Shown: positions 33,834-42,797, numbered from the stretch's first letter. The stretch: 64,000 nt of DNA from Marinifilum flexuosum (GCF_003610555.1 NZ_RAPQ01000011.1:186001-250000); one strand, 5' to 3'. The notes: a model not told the origin generated them from the letters alone. Made by a program: numbers and translations.

Positions 33834-36782
33834 ATGTTATTGAATTGCCACTCATATTATAGTTTTAAGTACGGAGCTCTTTCTGTAGAGGAGGTTTTAA
33901 AAGAAAGCCAGACAGGAGAACACGATACCATTGTATTAACTGATATTAATAATACTGCAGTAAGTCTCGATTTTGTACGACAGGCAAAGGAGTTTAATAT
34001 ACGACCGCTTGTGGGAGCAGATATCAGGAATAGAGCGATACAGCAGTATGTTTTGTTGGCCAAAAATGCGATCGGTTTTCGGGAAATCAATGAGTTTTTA
34101 TCAGGAAATCTGCATACTAGTAAGGTGTTTGAACCTGAGGCTCCGGATTTGAATGAAGTTTATGTGATCTATCCATTTCAAAGTCAGTACCGAGATCTAA
34201 AAGCAAATGAATGCATTGGAGTCAGACCACAGGATTTACCTCATTTGCCTTTTTCTGAATGGAAGAATTGCCTGGATAAGCTGGTAATTCTACAAACAGC
34301 AAGCTTTCGCAACAAAAAAGATTACAATATCCACCGACTGTTGCGGGCTATTGATAGAAACACACTACTAAGTAAGCTTTCGCAAGAGGAACAGGCGAGT
34401 TTTGAAGATAGATATAGAAGTAAGTCTGAACTGTTGGAATTGTATAACGATTATCCTGAAATTATAAAGAATACAGAAGCTTTATTGGCTGCTTGCAGTA
34501 TGGATTTCGAATTTGGAACCAACAAAAACAAGAAACTTTTTACCGATTCAGAAGAAGAAGATTTTAAACTGTTAATGAAATTGGCCTGCGAAGGCTTAGA
34601 ATATCGGTATCATACGATAACCGATGAAATTTTAGACCGCTTAAATAAGGAATTGGAAGTTATTTATCAGCTTGGTTTTTGTTCTTATTTTTTAATCAAT
34701 TGGGATTTAGTAGACTATGCTCAAAGGAAAGGATATTATCATGTCGGACGAGGAAGTGGAGCCAATAGCCTGGTTGCTTACTTGTTGAAAATCACTAATG
34801 TTGATCCGGTTGACTTAGACCTTTACTTTGAGCGATTTATTAATCCGTTCCGATCATCACCTCCCGATTTTGATATCGATTTTTCATGGACAGATCGGGA
34901 TGATGTCACACGTTATTTGTTTGATCGATATGGTTGGGACCATGTTGCCTTGTTAGGAAACTTCATCACCTTTAGTCACAAGTCGGCTTTTCGTGAAATT
35001 GGCAAAGTGTTTGGTTTGCCCGATGAAGAAATAGTGCGTTTGCAGAAAAATCCTAATCCAGTGCAAGCCGATGAATATGGAAAGTGGGTGATTCGCTATA
35101 GTGGATATATTTCAAGCTTTCCAAGCCACAATAGTATTCACTCCAGTGGGATTTTAATCTCGGATGAGCCCATTAGCAATTATTCAGCCACTGAGCTTTT
35201 GCCTAAAGGATTCCCATCCACTCAATTCGACATGTACATTTCTGAAGATTTGGGACTGCATAAGTTCGATATACTGAGTCAGCGTGGTTTGGGGAAAATA
35301 AAAGATACTTTGGATATCATTAAGCAGAACCATGGAGTGGATATCGATATTAACGACACCAAACTATTTATGGAGGATTCTCGCGTAAAGAGAATGCTAA
35401 AAAAAGGACAGGCAATTGGTTGCTTTTATGTGGAATCGCCTGCCATGCGCATGCTTTTAACCAAGCTAAAAGCTGAAGATTACAAACGCCTGGTTGCTGC
35501 CAGTTCCATTATTCGTCCGGGAGTAGCCAAAAGTGGAATGATGCGAGAATACATTATTCGCTTTCAGAATAAGGAAAGGAGAGAACAGGCAAAACGTAAT
35601 TTACCTGAATTATATAATATACTTGAGGAAACCTATGGTGTAATGGTTTATCAGGAAGATGTAATTAAGGTGGCCCATTATTTTGCTGAACTAAGTTTAG
35701 ATGAAGCGGATGTTTTGCGTCGGGGAATGTCGTGGAAATTTAAACAGCGAAACGAATTTACAAAGGTGAAGGATAAATTCTTCTCCAATTGTAAAGCAAA
35801 AGGTTGTGCTGATGCAGTGGTGAGCGATATATGGAGGCAAATAGAGAGTTTTGCCAATTATGCTTTTGCAAAAGGGCATTCGGCAAGTTATGCAGTAGAG
35901 AGTTTTCAGGCACTTTATTTAAAAGCATATTATCCGTTGGAATATATGGTTGCCACATTAAATAATGGAGGTGGATTTTATTCTGCACAACTTTACCTGC
36001 ACGAAGCGGTGATGCATGGTGCCAGGGTAGAGGTGCCTTGTGTAAACCAGAGTTCATGGGAAAATACCATCGAAGGGAATACCATTTGGCTGGGTTTTTA
36101 CCTCTTAAGAGATTTGGGACACTTAACAGGAAAAAGATTGATTGAAGAGCGCAGGGAATATGGAAAATTTAAAAGCTTACGCGATTTTGTGAAGCGTTTC
36201 CCAACCAGTTTGGAGCAACTGATAATATTAATACGTATTGGAGCTTTTCGATTTACAGGAAAAGGAAAGAAAGAATTGTTGTGGAATGCTCATTTTCTAT
36301 TAGGACATACCAAGAAAACCAAACCAGAAAGAACACTTTTTCAGGCAGAGGTAAAAGAATTTGAGTTGCCTGAATTGTGGAAGCACAAGCTCGAAGATGC
36401 ATTTGACGAGTTGGAATTTTTAGGATTATCAGTTCAATCACCATTTCAATTGGTGAAAAATGATTTGCCTTCTGACATAAAAGCTTGTCATTTGCCCCGT
36501 TTAATCAATCGTTACATCAGAATTGTTGGTTTTTTAATTCATCGTAAACCCACAAAAGCCAGTAATGGTAAAATTATGTATTTTGGAACATGGATAGATT
36601 TAGATGGACATTGGTTAGATACTGTGCATTTTCCACCTGTTGCCAAAGAATACCCATTTCGTGGACCTGGCTGTTATGTTATAGAAGGGCAAGTGATGGA
36701 TGAGTATGGATTTCTAAGTATAGAAGTAAGCAAGATGGAACGAATGCCAAATATAAGTATTGATGATATCGTTTCAGCCTGA
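33834..36782 (+). CDS. DNA polymerase III alpha subunit, error-prone DnaE2-like
   Basis: A 982-residue C-family polymerase. The N-terminal PHP domain starts LNCHSYYSFKYGALSVEEV, with degenerate metal residues (NCHSYYS where replicative DnaE has HxHxxxS). The palm has PDFDIDFSW with catalytic Asp near 345-349, and YHVGRGSGANSLVAYLL. It is shorter than the replicative DnaE (about 1,200 residues). Start ATG 33834; the TTG at 33825 is less likely. Placed behind dinB and a LexA-like repressor it fits a damage-induced mutagenesis polymerase. The main replicative dnaE must be elsewhere. Confidence 0.9.
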   Translation: MLLNCHSYYSFKYGALSVEEVLKESQTGEHDTIVLTDINNTAVSLDFVRQAKEFNIRPLVGADIRNRAIQQYVLLAKNAIGFREINEFLSGNLHTSKVFEPEAPDLNEVYVIYPFQSQYRDLKANECIGVRPQDLPHLPFSEWKNCLDKLVILQTASFRNKKDYNIHRLLRAIDRNTLLSKLSQEEQASFEDRYRSKSELLELYNDYPEIIKNTEALLAACSMDFEFGTNKNKKLFTDSEEEDFKLLMKLACEGLEYRYHTITDEILDRLNKELEVIYQLGFCSYFLINWDLVDYAQRKGYYHVGRGSGANSLVAYLLKITNVDPVDLDLYFERFINPFRSSPPDFDIDFSWTDRDDVTRYLFDRYGWDHVALLGNFITFSHKSAFREIGKVFGLPDEEIVRLQKNPNPVQADEYGKWVIRYSGYISSFPSHNSIHSSGILISDEPISNYSATELLPKGFPSTQFDMYISEDLGLHKFDILSQRGLGKIKDTLDIIKQNHGVDIDINDTKLFMEDSRVKRMLKKGQAIGCFYVESPAMRMLLTKLKAEDYKRLVAASSIIRPGVAKSGMMREYIIRFQNKERREQAKRNLPELYNILEETYGVMVYQEDVIKVAHYFAELSLDEADVLRRGMSWKFKQRNEFTKVKDKFFSNCKAKGCADAVVSDIWRQIESFANYAFAKGHSASYAVESFQALYLKAYYPLEYMVATLNNGGGFYSAQLYLHEAVMHGARVEVPCVNQSSWENTIEGNTIWLGFYLLRDLGHLTGKRLIEERREYGKFKSLRDFVKRFPTSLEQLIILIRIGAFRFTGKGKKELLWNAHFLLGHTKKTKPERTLFQAEVKEFELPELWKHKLEDAFDELEFLGLSVQSPFQLVKNDLPSDIKACHLPRLINRYIRIVGFLIHRKPTKASNGKIMYFGTWIDLDGHWLDTVHFPPVAKEYPFRGPGCYVIEGQVMDEYGFLSIEVSKMERMPNISIDDIVSA

Positions 36783-37144
36783 AAATTCTCTTTTTGTGTT
36801 GTTTACATGTTTTACATTCGTTCGAATAAAGGAAAAATCCGTGATGTGACATTTATTAATGTATTACTTTTGTACATAATCATAGTTTTATATTCTATTT
36901 TTTTTGTCCTATTACTATTTTAAAATCAGGAATAACACTTGAGGTCACCTATTCATAAGTGAAAATTTGACGTCTTTTTTGATCATTTTTTGAAAAGCTG
37001 CTAAAAAAAATATGCCAAACTTTCTTTGTGTTCTGTTTTTCAGTTATTTGTAAAAGTGAGAAAAATGAGAAAAAATCTTGCAAATAAAATCGGCGAATCT
37101 ATTTTTGTCGGCGAATTTTTATCACTTTAACAAACACTATTAAA
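36783..37144. other. Intergenic region dnaE2-like / yitT-like
   Basis: 362 AT-rich bases. A -7-like TACTTTTG lies at 36865-36872 with no gene nearby, and the strong yitT promoter at 37078-37107. No clear terminator after the polymerase gene. Confidence 0.4.
37078..37116 (+). promoter_or_regulatory. Promoter of yitT-like gene with flanking CGGCGAAT repeats
   Basis: TTG (37078-37080), 19 bases, TATTTTTG (37100-37107). The octamer CGGCGAAT occurs just before (37091-37098) and just after (37109-37116) the -7 box. Confidence 0.7.
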
Positions 37145-38053
37145 ATGGCTTTTATTACTAAAGAAAAGTTCTTGTCGAATGAATGGTTAACGGCGTACAC
37201 TTACCTGATTTTGGGTAGTATTATTTTTGCTGTTTCAGACATCTTATTTGTAGTACCTTACAAGTTGGCTCCGGGTGGGGTGTATGGTATTGCTACCGTA
37301 CTAAATACTTTGTTTGGCTGGAAAATTAGTTACTGTACTTTTGCAATGGAGGTTCCATTGGTAATTATTGGTACAATTATTTTGGGTCCTCGATTTGGGA
37401 TTAAAACAATAGTTAGTATTGGGATTATTTTGTTGACCGTTTGGATAATGGAGACATATGTTGTTCCTGGGTATCCAAAAGTAATTGCTGATCCAATGTT
37501 AAATACCATAGTTGCAGGTGTATTTTATGGTATTGCAATTGGAATGATCTTTAAGTCCAGAGCAACTTCAGGAGGATCTGATATTATTGCAATGATTTTT
37601 GCAAAATATACAAAGCTGTCATTAGGTAAATTAGTAATGATTGTTGATGGTATAATTGTATTATTTACTTTGGTACAGCCAACAGAAACAGGCGCGATTG
37701 GATGGGAGTTCGTAATTTATTCATTAATTATTATTTATATCGAAGGTAAGATTATCGATATGGTGGTAAGTGGAGCAAACTATCACAAAACAGTTATGAT
37801 TGTTTCAGATCAGTATGAATCAATTGTATCTAAGATCAAAGGAGATTTAAAACGTGGTGCAACTGTATTTACAGGTACAGGAGCTTACTCAGGTGAAGAA
37901 AGAAAAATGGTTTATTCGGTAATGAGTCGTAGAGAGCTTGAGATTTTGAAGCTGCACGTTAAATCGGTAGATCCTGAAGCATTTGTGAACGTAACAGAAG
38001 CGAATGAAATTATCGGTAAAGGATTTAAATCTTTAAATGAGGAAGAAGAATAG
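37145..38053 (+). CDS. YitT family membrane protein (DUF161 + DUF2179)
   Basis: A 302-residue protein. Five to six membrane helices (residues about 15-215) form two DUF161 repeats; SGGSDIIAMIFAKYTKLSLG is the family signature. The cytoplasmic DUF2179 domain (about 225-290) has RGATVFTGTGAYSGEERKMVYSV. Family members are thought to be small-molecule transporters or sensors; the ligand is not known. It has its own well-formed promoter, with repeats that may be an operator, and a strong terminator, so it is a single-gene unit. Confidence 0.93.
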   Translation: MAFITKEKFLSNEWLTAYTYLILGSIIFAVSDILFVVPYKLAPGGVYGIATVLNTLFGWKISYCTFAMEVPLVIIGTIILGPRFGIKTIVSIGIILLTVWIMETYVVPGYPKVIADPMLNTIVAGVFYGIAIGMIFKSRATSGGSDIIAMIFAKYTKLSLGKLVMIVDGIIVLFTLVQPTETGAIGWEFVIYSLIIIYIEGKIIDMVVSGANYHKTVMIVSDQYESIVSKIKGDLKRGATVFTGTGAYSGEERKMVYSVMSRRELEILKLHVKSVDPEAFVNVTEANEIIGKGFKSLNEEEE

Positions 38054-38077
38054 AGAATAAACTCGAGATAATTGCTT

Positions 38078-38107
38078 AAATCCCTCCGTATTCGGAGGGA
38101 TTTTTTT
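38078..38107 (+). terminator. yitT-like gene terminator
   Basis: AATCCCTCCG pairs with CGGAGGGATT around a TATT loop, followed by T residues. Confidence 0.93.
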
Positions 38108-38333
38108 ATTTTTGCATGTAGTATCACTTCAATTTACAATTCAGATATTTATTGTTTGTTATTCTGAATTCAGGCAGATCATAAAAACGTATTGTTTTTG
38201 CAGATTAGCGGGGGATTGATGCTGATTGAAAATATATCTGTAAAAAGTTGTAAGATAATTTGATTTTTTAGAAAATTATTACGTATTTTGCGACCTGTTT
38301 GAAAAGCGTTTAAGGAAAAAAATAATCTGGACT

Positions 38334-38576
38334 ATGTCAAGAGTTTGTCAAATTACTGGAAAGAGCGTAATGGTGGGAAATAATGTTTCTCACTCTAAGA
38401 GAAGAACTAAAAGAAGATTCTATCCAAATCTTTTCGTTAAAAAGTTCTATCTTCCTGAGGAAGATCGTTGGATTGAATTGAAAGTTTCTGCTGCCGGAGT
38501 ACGTCTAATTAACAAATTAGGTGTAAAAGGTGCACTTACTAAAGCTCAAGAAAAAGGATTTATTAAAAATTATTAA
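38334..38576 (+). CDS. rpmB: Ribosomal protein bL28
   Basis: An 80-residue large-subunit protein. It opens [21 protein letters not shown] and has [10 protein letters not shown], both diagnostic of L28. It lacks the zinc-binding Cys pairs of the C+ form beyond Cys5. It is first of a tightly spaced set with rpmG and DUF4295, as in most Bacteroidota. Confidence 0.97.
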   Translation: MSRVCQITGKSVMVGNNVSHSKRRTKRRFYPNLFVKKFYLPEEDRWIELKVSAAGVRLINKLGVKGALTKAQEKGFIKNY

Positions 38577-38590
38577 AAAAGGCATAGAAA

Positions 38591-38773
38591 ATGGCTAAAA
38601 AAGGTAATAGAGTGCAAGTAATTCTTGAGTGCACTGAGCATAAGGAAAGCGGTATGCCAGGAACTTCAAGATACATCACTACTAAAAATAAAAAGAATAC
38701 TCCAGATCGTATGGAGTTGAAGAAGTACAATCCTATTTTGAAGAAAGTAACCCTTCACAGAGAAATTAAATAA
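38591..38773 (+). CDS. rpmG: Ribosomal protein bL33
   Basis: A 60-residue large-subunit protein, [20 protein letters not shown], with the tail [17 protein letters not shown]. It has one Cys instead of the four of the zinc form, so it is the C- type. 14 bases after rpmB. Confidence 0.97.
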   Translation: MAKKGNRVQVILECTEHKESGMPGTSRYITTKNKKNTPDRMELKKYNPILKKVTLHREIK

Positions 38774-38782
38774 TTTTAAGAT

Positions 38783-38938
38783 ATGGCTAAGAAAGTAGTA
38801 GCAACCCTACAGAAAGGTGAAGGCCGTGGTTACGCTAAAGTAATCAAAATGGTGAAGTCACCTAAGACTGGCGCATACTCTTTTAAAGAAGAGATTGTTC
38901 CAAATGAGAACGTAAAGGATTTCTTTGCTAAAAAGTAA
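38783..38938 (+). CDS. DUF4295 protein, probable Bacteroidota ribosomal protein
   Basis: A 51-residue basic protein (MAKKVVATLQKGEGRGYAKV at the start, ending KDFFAKK), ATG 38783, stop 38936-38938. It begins nine bases after rpmG and ends at a terminator, so it is cotranscribed with L28 and L33. The composition (13 Lys or Arg) fits an rRNA-binding protein. I recall that a Flavobacterium ribosome structure reported an extra Bacteroidota-specific protein (called bL38) that may be this family; unverified. Confidence 0.85.
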   Translation: MAKKVVATLQKGEGRGYAKVIKMVKSPKTGAYSFKEEIVPNENVKDFFAKK

Positions 38939-38963
38939 GAAATTCATATCATACTGAATCATA

Positions 38964-38995
38964 AAAGCTTCCCGACTATTTGGGAAGCTTTTTTT
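38964..38995 (+). terminator. Terminator of the L28-L33-DUF4295 operon
   Basis: AAAGCTTCCC (38964-38973) pairs with GGGAAGCTTT (38982-38991), then T-run. Confidence 0.93.
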
Positions 38996-39046
38996 GTGCT
39001 TTAAACCAAAACTTTTATTGTTTTATTTTAAAACGTTTATTGTTAA

Positions 39047-39077
39047 TTGTTTGTGTTTACGATTTTTTGTACTTTAG
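39047..39077 (+). promoter_or_regulatory. Promoter of ftsY
   Basis: TTG at 39047-39049, 20 bases, TACTTTAG at 39070-39077 (one mismatch in TTTG); ATG follows at 39098. Confidence 0.5.
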
Positions 39078-39097
39078 CAGCTTAAAATTTAGAAGAA

Positions 39098-40048
39098 ATG
39101 GGATTATTTGGAAGTTTTTCGAAATCGAAAAAAGAAAATCTTAATAAAGGGTTAGCCAAAACAAAGGAAAGTGTGTTTAAAAAGCTTTCCAGAGCTGTTG
39201 TTGGTAAATCTACCGTTGATGATGATGTGCTTGATGAGTTGGAAGAAGTATTGATTACTTCTGATGTGGGTGTGGATACAACATTAAAAATCATCGAACG
39301 AATTGAAGAGAGAGTTGCTCAGGATAAATTCTTGGGAACATCAGAATTGAATAGAATCTTAAAAGAGGAAATTGCTGCTCTCCTTGAAGAAAATAATAAA
39401 GGTGATTACGATGCTTACCAACTTCCAAAATCTGAATATCCATATGTTATCATGGTAGTTGGAGTGAATGGAGTAGGAAAAACTACAACCATTGGAAAGC
39501 TAGCTCATCAATTTAAGAACGCAGGAAAGAAAGTAATGCTTGGTGCAGCCGATACTTTTCGTGCAGCAGCAGTCGATCAATTAATTATTTGGTCGGAGCG
39601 AGTTGGAGTTCCTGTTGTGAATCAAGGAATGGGAGCCGATCCAGCTTCCGTTGCTTTCGAAACTTTAACTAAGGCCAAAGAAGAAGGTTCCGATGTGGTT
39701 ATCATTGATACTGCTGGACGTTTACACAATAAAATCAACTTGATGAATGAGTTGAGTAAGATCAAACGTGTAATGGATAGAGTAATTCCTGGTGCTCCAA
39801 ATGAAATCCTATTGATATTGGATGGTTCAACTGGTCAGAATGCATTCGAACAGGCAAAACAATTTACCAAAGCAACCGAAGTAAATGCATTGGCAATTAC
39901 CAAATTGGATGGTACAGCTAAAGGTGGCGTTGTGATTGGTGTTTCCGATCAATTTAAGGTGCCAGTAAAATATATCGGAATTGGTGAAGGAATGGAGGAT
40001 TTGCAGGTGTTTAACCGCAATGAATTTGTGGCTTCATTGTTTGATTGA
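39098..40048 (+). CDS. ftsY: Signal recognition particle receptor FtsY
   Basis: A 316-residue SRP GTPase that docks ribosome-nascent chain complexes at the membrane. N domain about 20-95; G domain with G1 VVGVNGVGKTTTIGKLA, the DTFRAAAVDQL insertion motif, G3 IIDTAGRL, G4 TKLDGTAKGG. The acidic A domain is nearly absent, as in other Bacteroidota. It has its own promoter after the ribosomal-protein terminator and is followed by a terminator. Confidence 0.97.
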   Translation: MGLFGSFSKSKKENLNKGLAKTKESVFKKLSRAVVGKSTVDDDVLDELEEVLITSDVGVDTTLKIIERIEERVAQDKFLGTSELNRILKEEIAALLEENNKGDYDAYQLPKSEYPYVIMVVGVNGVGKTTTIGKLAHQFKNAGKKVMLGAADTFRAAAVDQLIIWSERVGVPVVNQGMGADPASVAFETLTKAKEEGSDVVIIDTAGRLHNKINLMNELSKIKRVMDRVIPGAPNEILLILDGSTGQNAFEQAKQFTKATEVNALAITKLDGTAKGGVVIGVSDQFKVPVKYIGIGEGMEDLQVFNRNEFVASLFD

Positions 40049-40074
40049 TAAAAATTACACACAATAATATAAGA

Positions 40075-40101
40075 TAGGCTGCCTTTTTTGGTAGCCTTTT
40101 T
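40075..40101 (+). terminator. ftsY terminator
   Basis: AGGCTGCC (40076-40083) pairs with GGTAGCCT (40090-40097) with one G-U, loop of T, then T-run. Confidence 0.75.
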
Positions 40102-40155
40102 CATTTAAGTAGATTCAAAAGTAAATATCGAGATGGGAAAAAGAGTAATTTATCC

Positions 40156-40163
40156 TATTTTTG
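40156..40163 (+). promoter_or_regulatory. -7 box of rimO
   Basis: TATTTTTG, 30 bases before ATG 40194. Confidence 0.5.
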
Positions 40164-40193
40164 CCAAAATTTAATTTGAGATAAGAGGATTGT

Positions 40194-41492
40194 ATGAGTC
40201 AAAATAAAATCAACATTATAAGCTTAGGTTGTTCAAAAAACTTGGTTGATACCGAATTGTTAATGAAACAACTCGATGCAAACCAGTTTTCTGTTACATG
40301 TGAAGAAGAGAATAGCGATGCCAAAACCATTATTATTAATACATGTGGATTTATTGGTGATGCGAAAGAGGAATCGGTTGATACCATATTGCAATACGTA
40401 GAAGCAAAAAAAGATGGTAGAATCGATAAGCTTTTTGTGATGGGATGCTTATCGGAAAGATACAGAGAACAGCTAAGTGAAGAAATTCCGGAAGTTGATA
40501 AGTATTTTGGGAAGTTCGACTGGAAAGGAATGGTGAACGAGTTGAATAAAGACTATGTGCCAGACTTCAAAAATTTAAGAGTTGTTACTACTCCAAAGCA
40601 TTTTGCTTACCTAAAAATTTCGGAAGGATGTAATCGCTCATGTTCATATTGTGCAATTCCAATTATTACAGGCAAACATGTTTCTCGTCCGATAGAAGAT
40701 ATTGTTGAAGAAGCAAAAAATCTTGTAAAAGGAGGAGTGAAGGAACTTTTGGTAATTGCTCAGGATCTTTCTTATTATGGTATCGATTTGTACAAAGAAT
40801 CGAAATTGGCAGAATTGATAGAAGAGTTATCTAAAATTGAAAATCTTGAATGGATCAAGTTGCATTATGCATATCCAACTCAATTTCCTTACGGGATTTT
40901 AAAATTAATGCGTGAGAATCCTAAAGTTTGCTGTTACCTCGACATTGCCTTACAACATTCAAGCGACAACATGTTAAATTTGATGCGAAGAGGGATAGAT
41001 CGAGCTAAAACCATTGATCTTATCAAGAAAATCCGTAAAGAAGTACCGGGTATAACGCTTCGAACTACCATGTTGGTTGGCCATCCTGGTGAAACAGAGG
41101 AAGATATAGAAGATCTTAAAGATTTCGTTCAGGAAATGAAATTTGAACGTTTGGGCGTATTTCCTTACTCTGATGAAGAAGATACCTATGCTGCGAATCA
41201 CTACGAGGATAATATTCCACAAGAAGAAAAGGAGAGAAGAAAAGAGGAAATCATGTTGATACAGCAAGACATTAGCATGGAGGCCAACAAAAAACGTTTG
41301 GGCGAAGAGTTAAAAGTAGTAATTGACAGAAAAGAAGGTGATTATTATTACGGAAGAACCGAATTTGATTCCTACGAAGTAGATCCTGAAGTGTTGATTC
41401 CTGCCGAGAATGGAGATTTAAAAGTTGGAGAATTCTACAATGTTGAAATAACAGATTGTGAAGATTACGATTTGTTTGGAATTGTGAAATAG
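40194..41492 (+). CDS. rimO: Ribosomal protein uS12 methylthiotransferase RimO
   Basis: A 432-residue radical-SAM enzyme that adds a methylthio group to Asp89 of ribosomal protein S12. UPF0004 domain with cluster Cys in SLGCSKNLVDTE and NTCGFIGDAKEES; radical-SAM motif EGCNRSCSYCAIP (CxxxCxxC); C-terminal TRAM domain from about residue 365. The SLGCSKN start separates RimO from the tRNA enzyme MiaB (which has GCQMN). It lies downstream of ftsY, a common order in Bacteroidota. Confidence 0.97.
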   Translation: MSQNKINIISLGCSKNLVDTELLMKQLDANQFSVTCEEENSDAKTIIINTCGFIGDAKEESVDTILQYVEAKKDGRIDKLFVMGCLSERYREQLSEEIPEVDKYFGKFDWKGMVNELNKDYVPDFKNLRVVTTPKHFAYLKISEGCNRSCSYCAIPIITGKHVSRPIEDIVEEAKNLVKGGVKELLVIAQDLSYYGIDLYKESKLAELIEELSKIENLEWIKLHYAYPTQFPYGILKLMRENPKVCCYLDIALQHSSDNMLNLMRRGIDRAKTIDLIKKIRKEVPGITLRTTMLVGHPGETEEDIEDLKDFVQEMKFERLGVFPYSDEEDTYAANHYEDNIPQEEKERRKEEIMLIQQDISMEANKKRLGEELKVVIDRKEGDYYYGRTEFDSYEVDPEVLIPAENGDLKVGEFYNVEITDCEDYDLFGIVK

Positions 41493-41518
41493 AACAATCT
41501 TACAAAAATAGATTAAAG

Positions 41519-41549
41519 GCCATCTGTAGAAATACAGATGTTTTTTTTT
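41519..41549 (+). terminator. rimO terminator
   Basis: CATCTGTA (41521-41528) pairs with TACAGATG (41533-41540), GAAA tetraloop, then T-run. Confidence 0.93.
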
Positions 41550-41559
41550 GTGCTAATTA

Positions 41560-41690
41560 TTAATAAATTATATAATTTGATATATATTAAAATAAATTAT
41601 AACATATATAATAACAAAATAAGATATATATTAAAAATATTTTTAATATATATTTAAATTCATTATATTAGAGTATAGTTTATGAAAGGA
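41560..41690. promoter_or_regulatory. Extremely AT-rich region with palindrome upstream of HU-like gene
   Basis: Nearly pure A/T over 130 bases. It contains a perfect 30-base palindrome at 41624-41653 centred on AAAAATATTTTT, and the 14-mer GATATATATTAAAA occurs twice (41579-41592, 41623-41636). It could be a nucleoid-protein binding or curved region. Confidence 0.5.
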
Positions 41691-41729
41691 TAAAACCTTC
41701 TGTTTGAAATAGTTTACTCTTTTAAAGAT

Positions 41730-42119
41730 ATGGCTGTAAAATATAAAGCGGTAAAAATGAATTCACCTTTAAAAAAGGAAGGTAGAAGGGAGCAATATTA
41801 TCCAAGGGTAGCTGGTAGGGAGAAGAAGAATTTAAGAGATATTGCCGAAAGTATTTCGCAAACATCATCCTTTAGTACAATTGATGTTATTGGGGTTTTG
41901 GAAGCATTTACTTCTAAAATACCACACTTCCTAAAGGATAACTGCAGTGTAGAGCTAGGGGACTTGGGGACATTTTCTTTGCATATCAGTGGAGAAGGAG
42001 TAGATGATCCTGAACAAATAAATGCATCGAAAATTAAAAGTGTAAAAATGGCGTTTCGGCCAAGTACCAGAATAAAACAAGATTTAAATAAGGTTGGTTT
42101 TAGAAAAATCAAAAAGTGA
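41730..42119 (+). CDS. HU-family DNA-binding protein
   Basis: A 129-residue HU/IHF-like protein of the Bacteroidota long type (MAVKYKAVKMNSPLKKEG start, basic arm, then LRDIAESISQTSSFSTIDVIGVLEAF, ELGDLGTFSLHISGEG). The N-terminal extension of about 35 residues is typical of this subfamily. HU proteins bend DNA and shape the nucleoid. The AT-rich palindromic region just upstream may be its own binding site, giving autoregulation (inference). Terminator downstream. Confidence 0.9.
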   Translation: MAVKYKAVKMNSPLKKEGRREQYYPRVAGREKKNLRDIAESISQTSSFSTIDVIGVLEAFTSKIPHFLKDNCSVELGDLGTFSLHISGEGVDDPEQINASKIKSVKMAFRPSTRIKQDLNKVGFRKIKK

Positions 42120-42130
42120 ATGTGAATTGA

Positions 42131-42175
42131 AAAAAGGGAACTTATACAGCTGGTTACTGTTTAGGTTCCCTTTTT
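42131..42175. terminator. Terminator after HU-like gene
   Basis: AAAAAGGGAAC (42131-42141) pairs with GTTCCCTTTTT (42165-42175). Runs on both sides let it serve both converging genes. Confidence 0.8.
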
Positions 42176-42194
42176 CATGCAAAGCATTTATCTC

Positions 42195-42785
42195 TTAAAA
42201 CAAACTTCCTTGCTGTTGATACATTCCTGATTTTTTTAATTCAAAAAAGCAATCTGCACAAGCTCTTACATCTGCAAGAGCATCATGAGCACCATCAAAG
42301 CCTTTGTGGAAAAGATGCTGATGCAATTCAGTTAAATTTGGCCATTTGTAACCATATCTTCCAGGAATTTTGCAAATATTGGTAGTGGTTTTCATGGTAC
42401 AGATTTTTGGAATCTCTGCCAATTGACTTTTTACATCCTTACGAAGAAATTCAGCTCCAATTATCATTTCATCGAAACTAATATTGTGTGCAATTAAATA
42501 TTCGGCATTATCCATTGCTGATGAAAATTCAATTAAAGCTTCGTTAAGATTTATACCTTCAGCATAAGCTCTTTCCGTTGTAATGCCATGCACATCCGAT
42601 GCGTCGGTAGGAATTGTAAAGCCTTCTGGTATTATAATTCTGTTGACTGATTTAATTTTCTGATCGCGACTATCATAGAGTAGTCAAGCCAATTGAACCA
42701 AACGAGGCCAATTGTCCAAATCTGTAACGGGAGCATTCCATCTTTTTGGTAAACCAGTTGTCTCGGTGTCGAAAAATAAGTACAT
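42195..42785 (-). pseudogene. DnaQ-like 3'-5' exonuclease with in-frame stop
   Basis: Reading the minus strand from ATG 42785 gives MYLFFDTETTGLPKRW, the ExoI motif (Asp6, Glu8), then VQLA, a TGA at codon 34 (plus 42684-42686), then LLYDSRDQK in the same frame and on to HNISFDEMI (ExoII) and HDALADV (ExoIII), 196 codons in all. TGG (Trp) at that point would restore a full gene: one base. The remaining 132-codon open part begins at GTG 42593 and lacks the DxE residues, so it would be inactive. DEDDh exonuclease of the DNA polymerase III epsilon type by motifs. Confidence 0.85.
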
Positions 42786-42797
42786 AGGTTGTGGTAT

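Noticed and set aside
42684-42686. Selenocysteine codon in the exonuclease
   Set aside because: The position is a Trp in the family pattern, no selenocysteine is known here and no SECIS-like hairpin follows.
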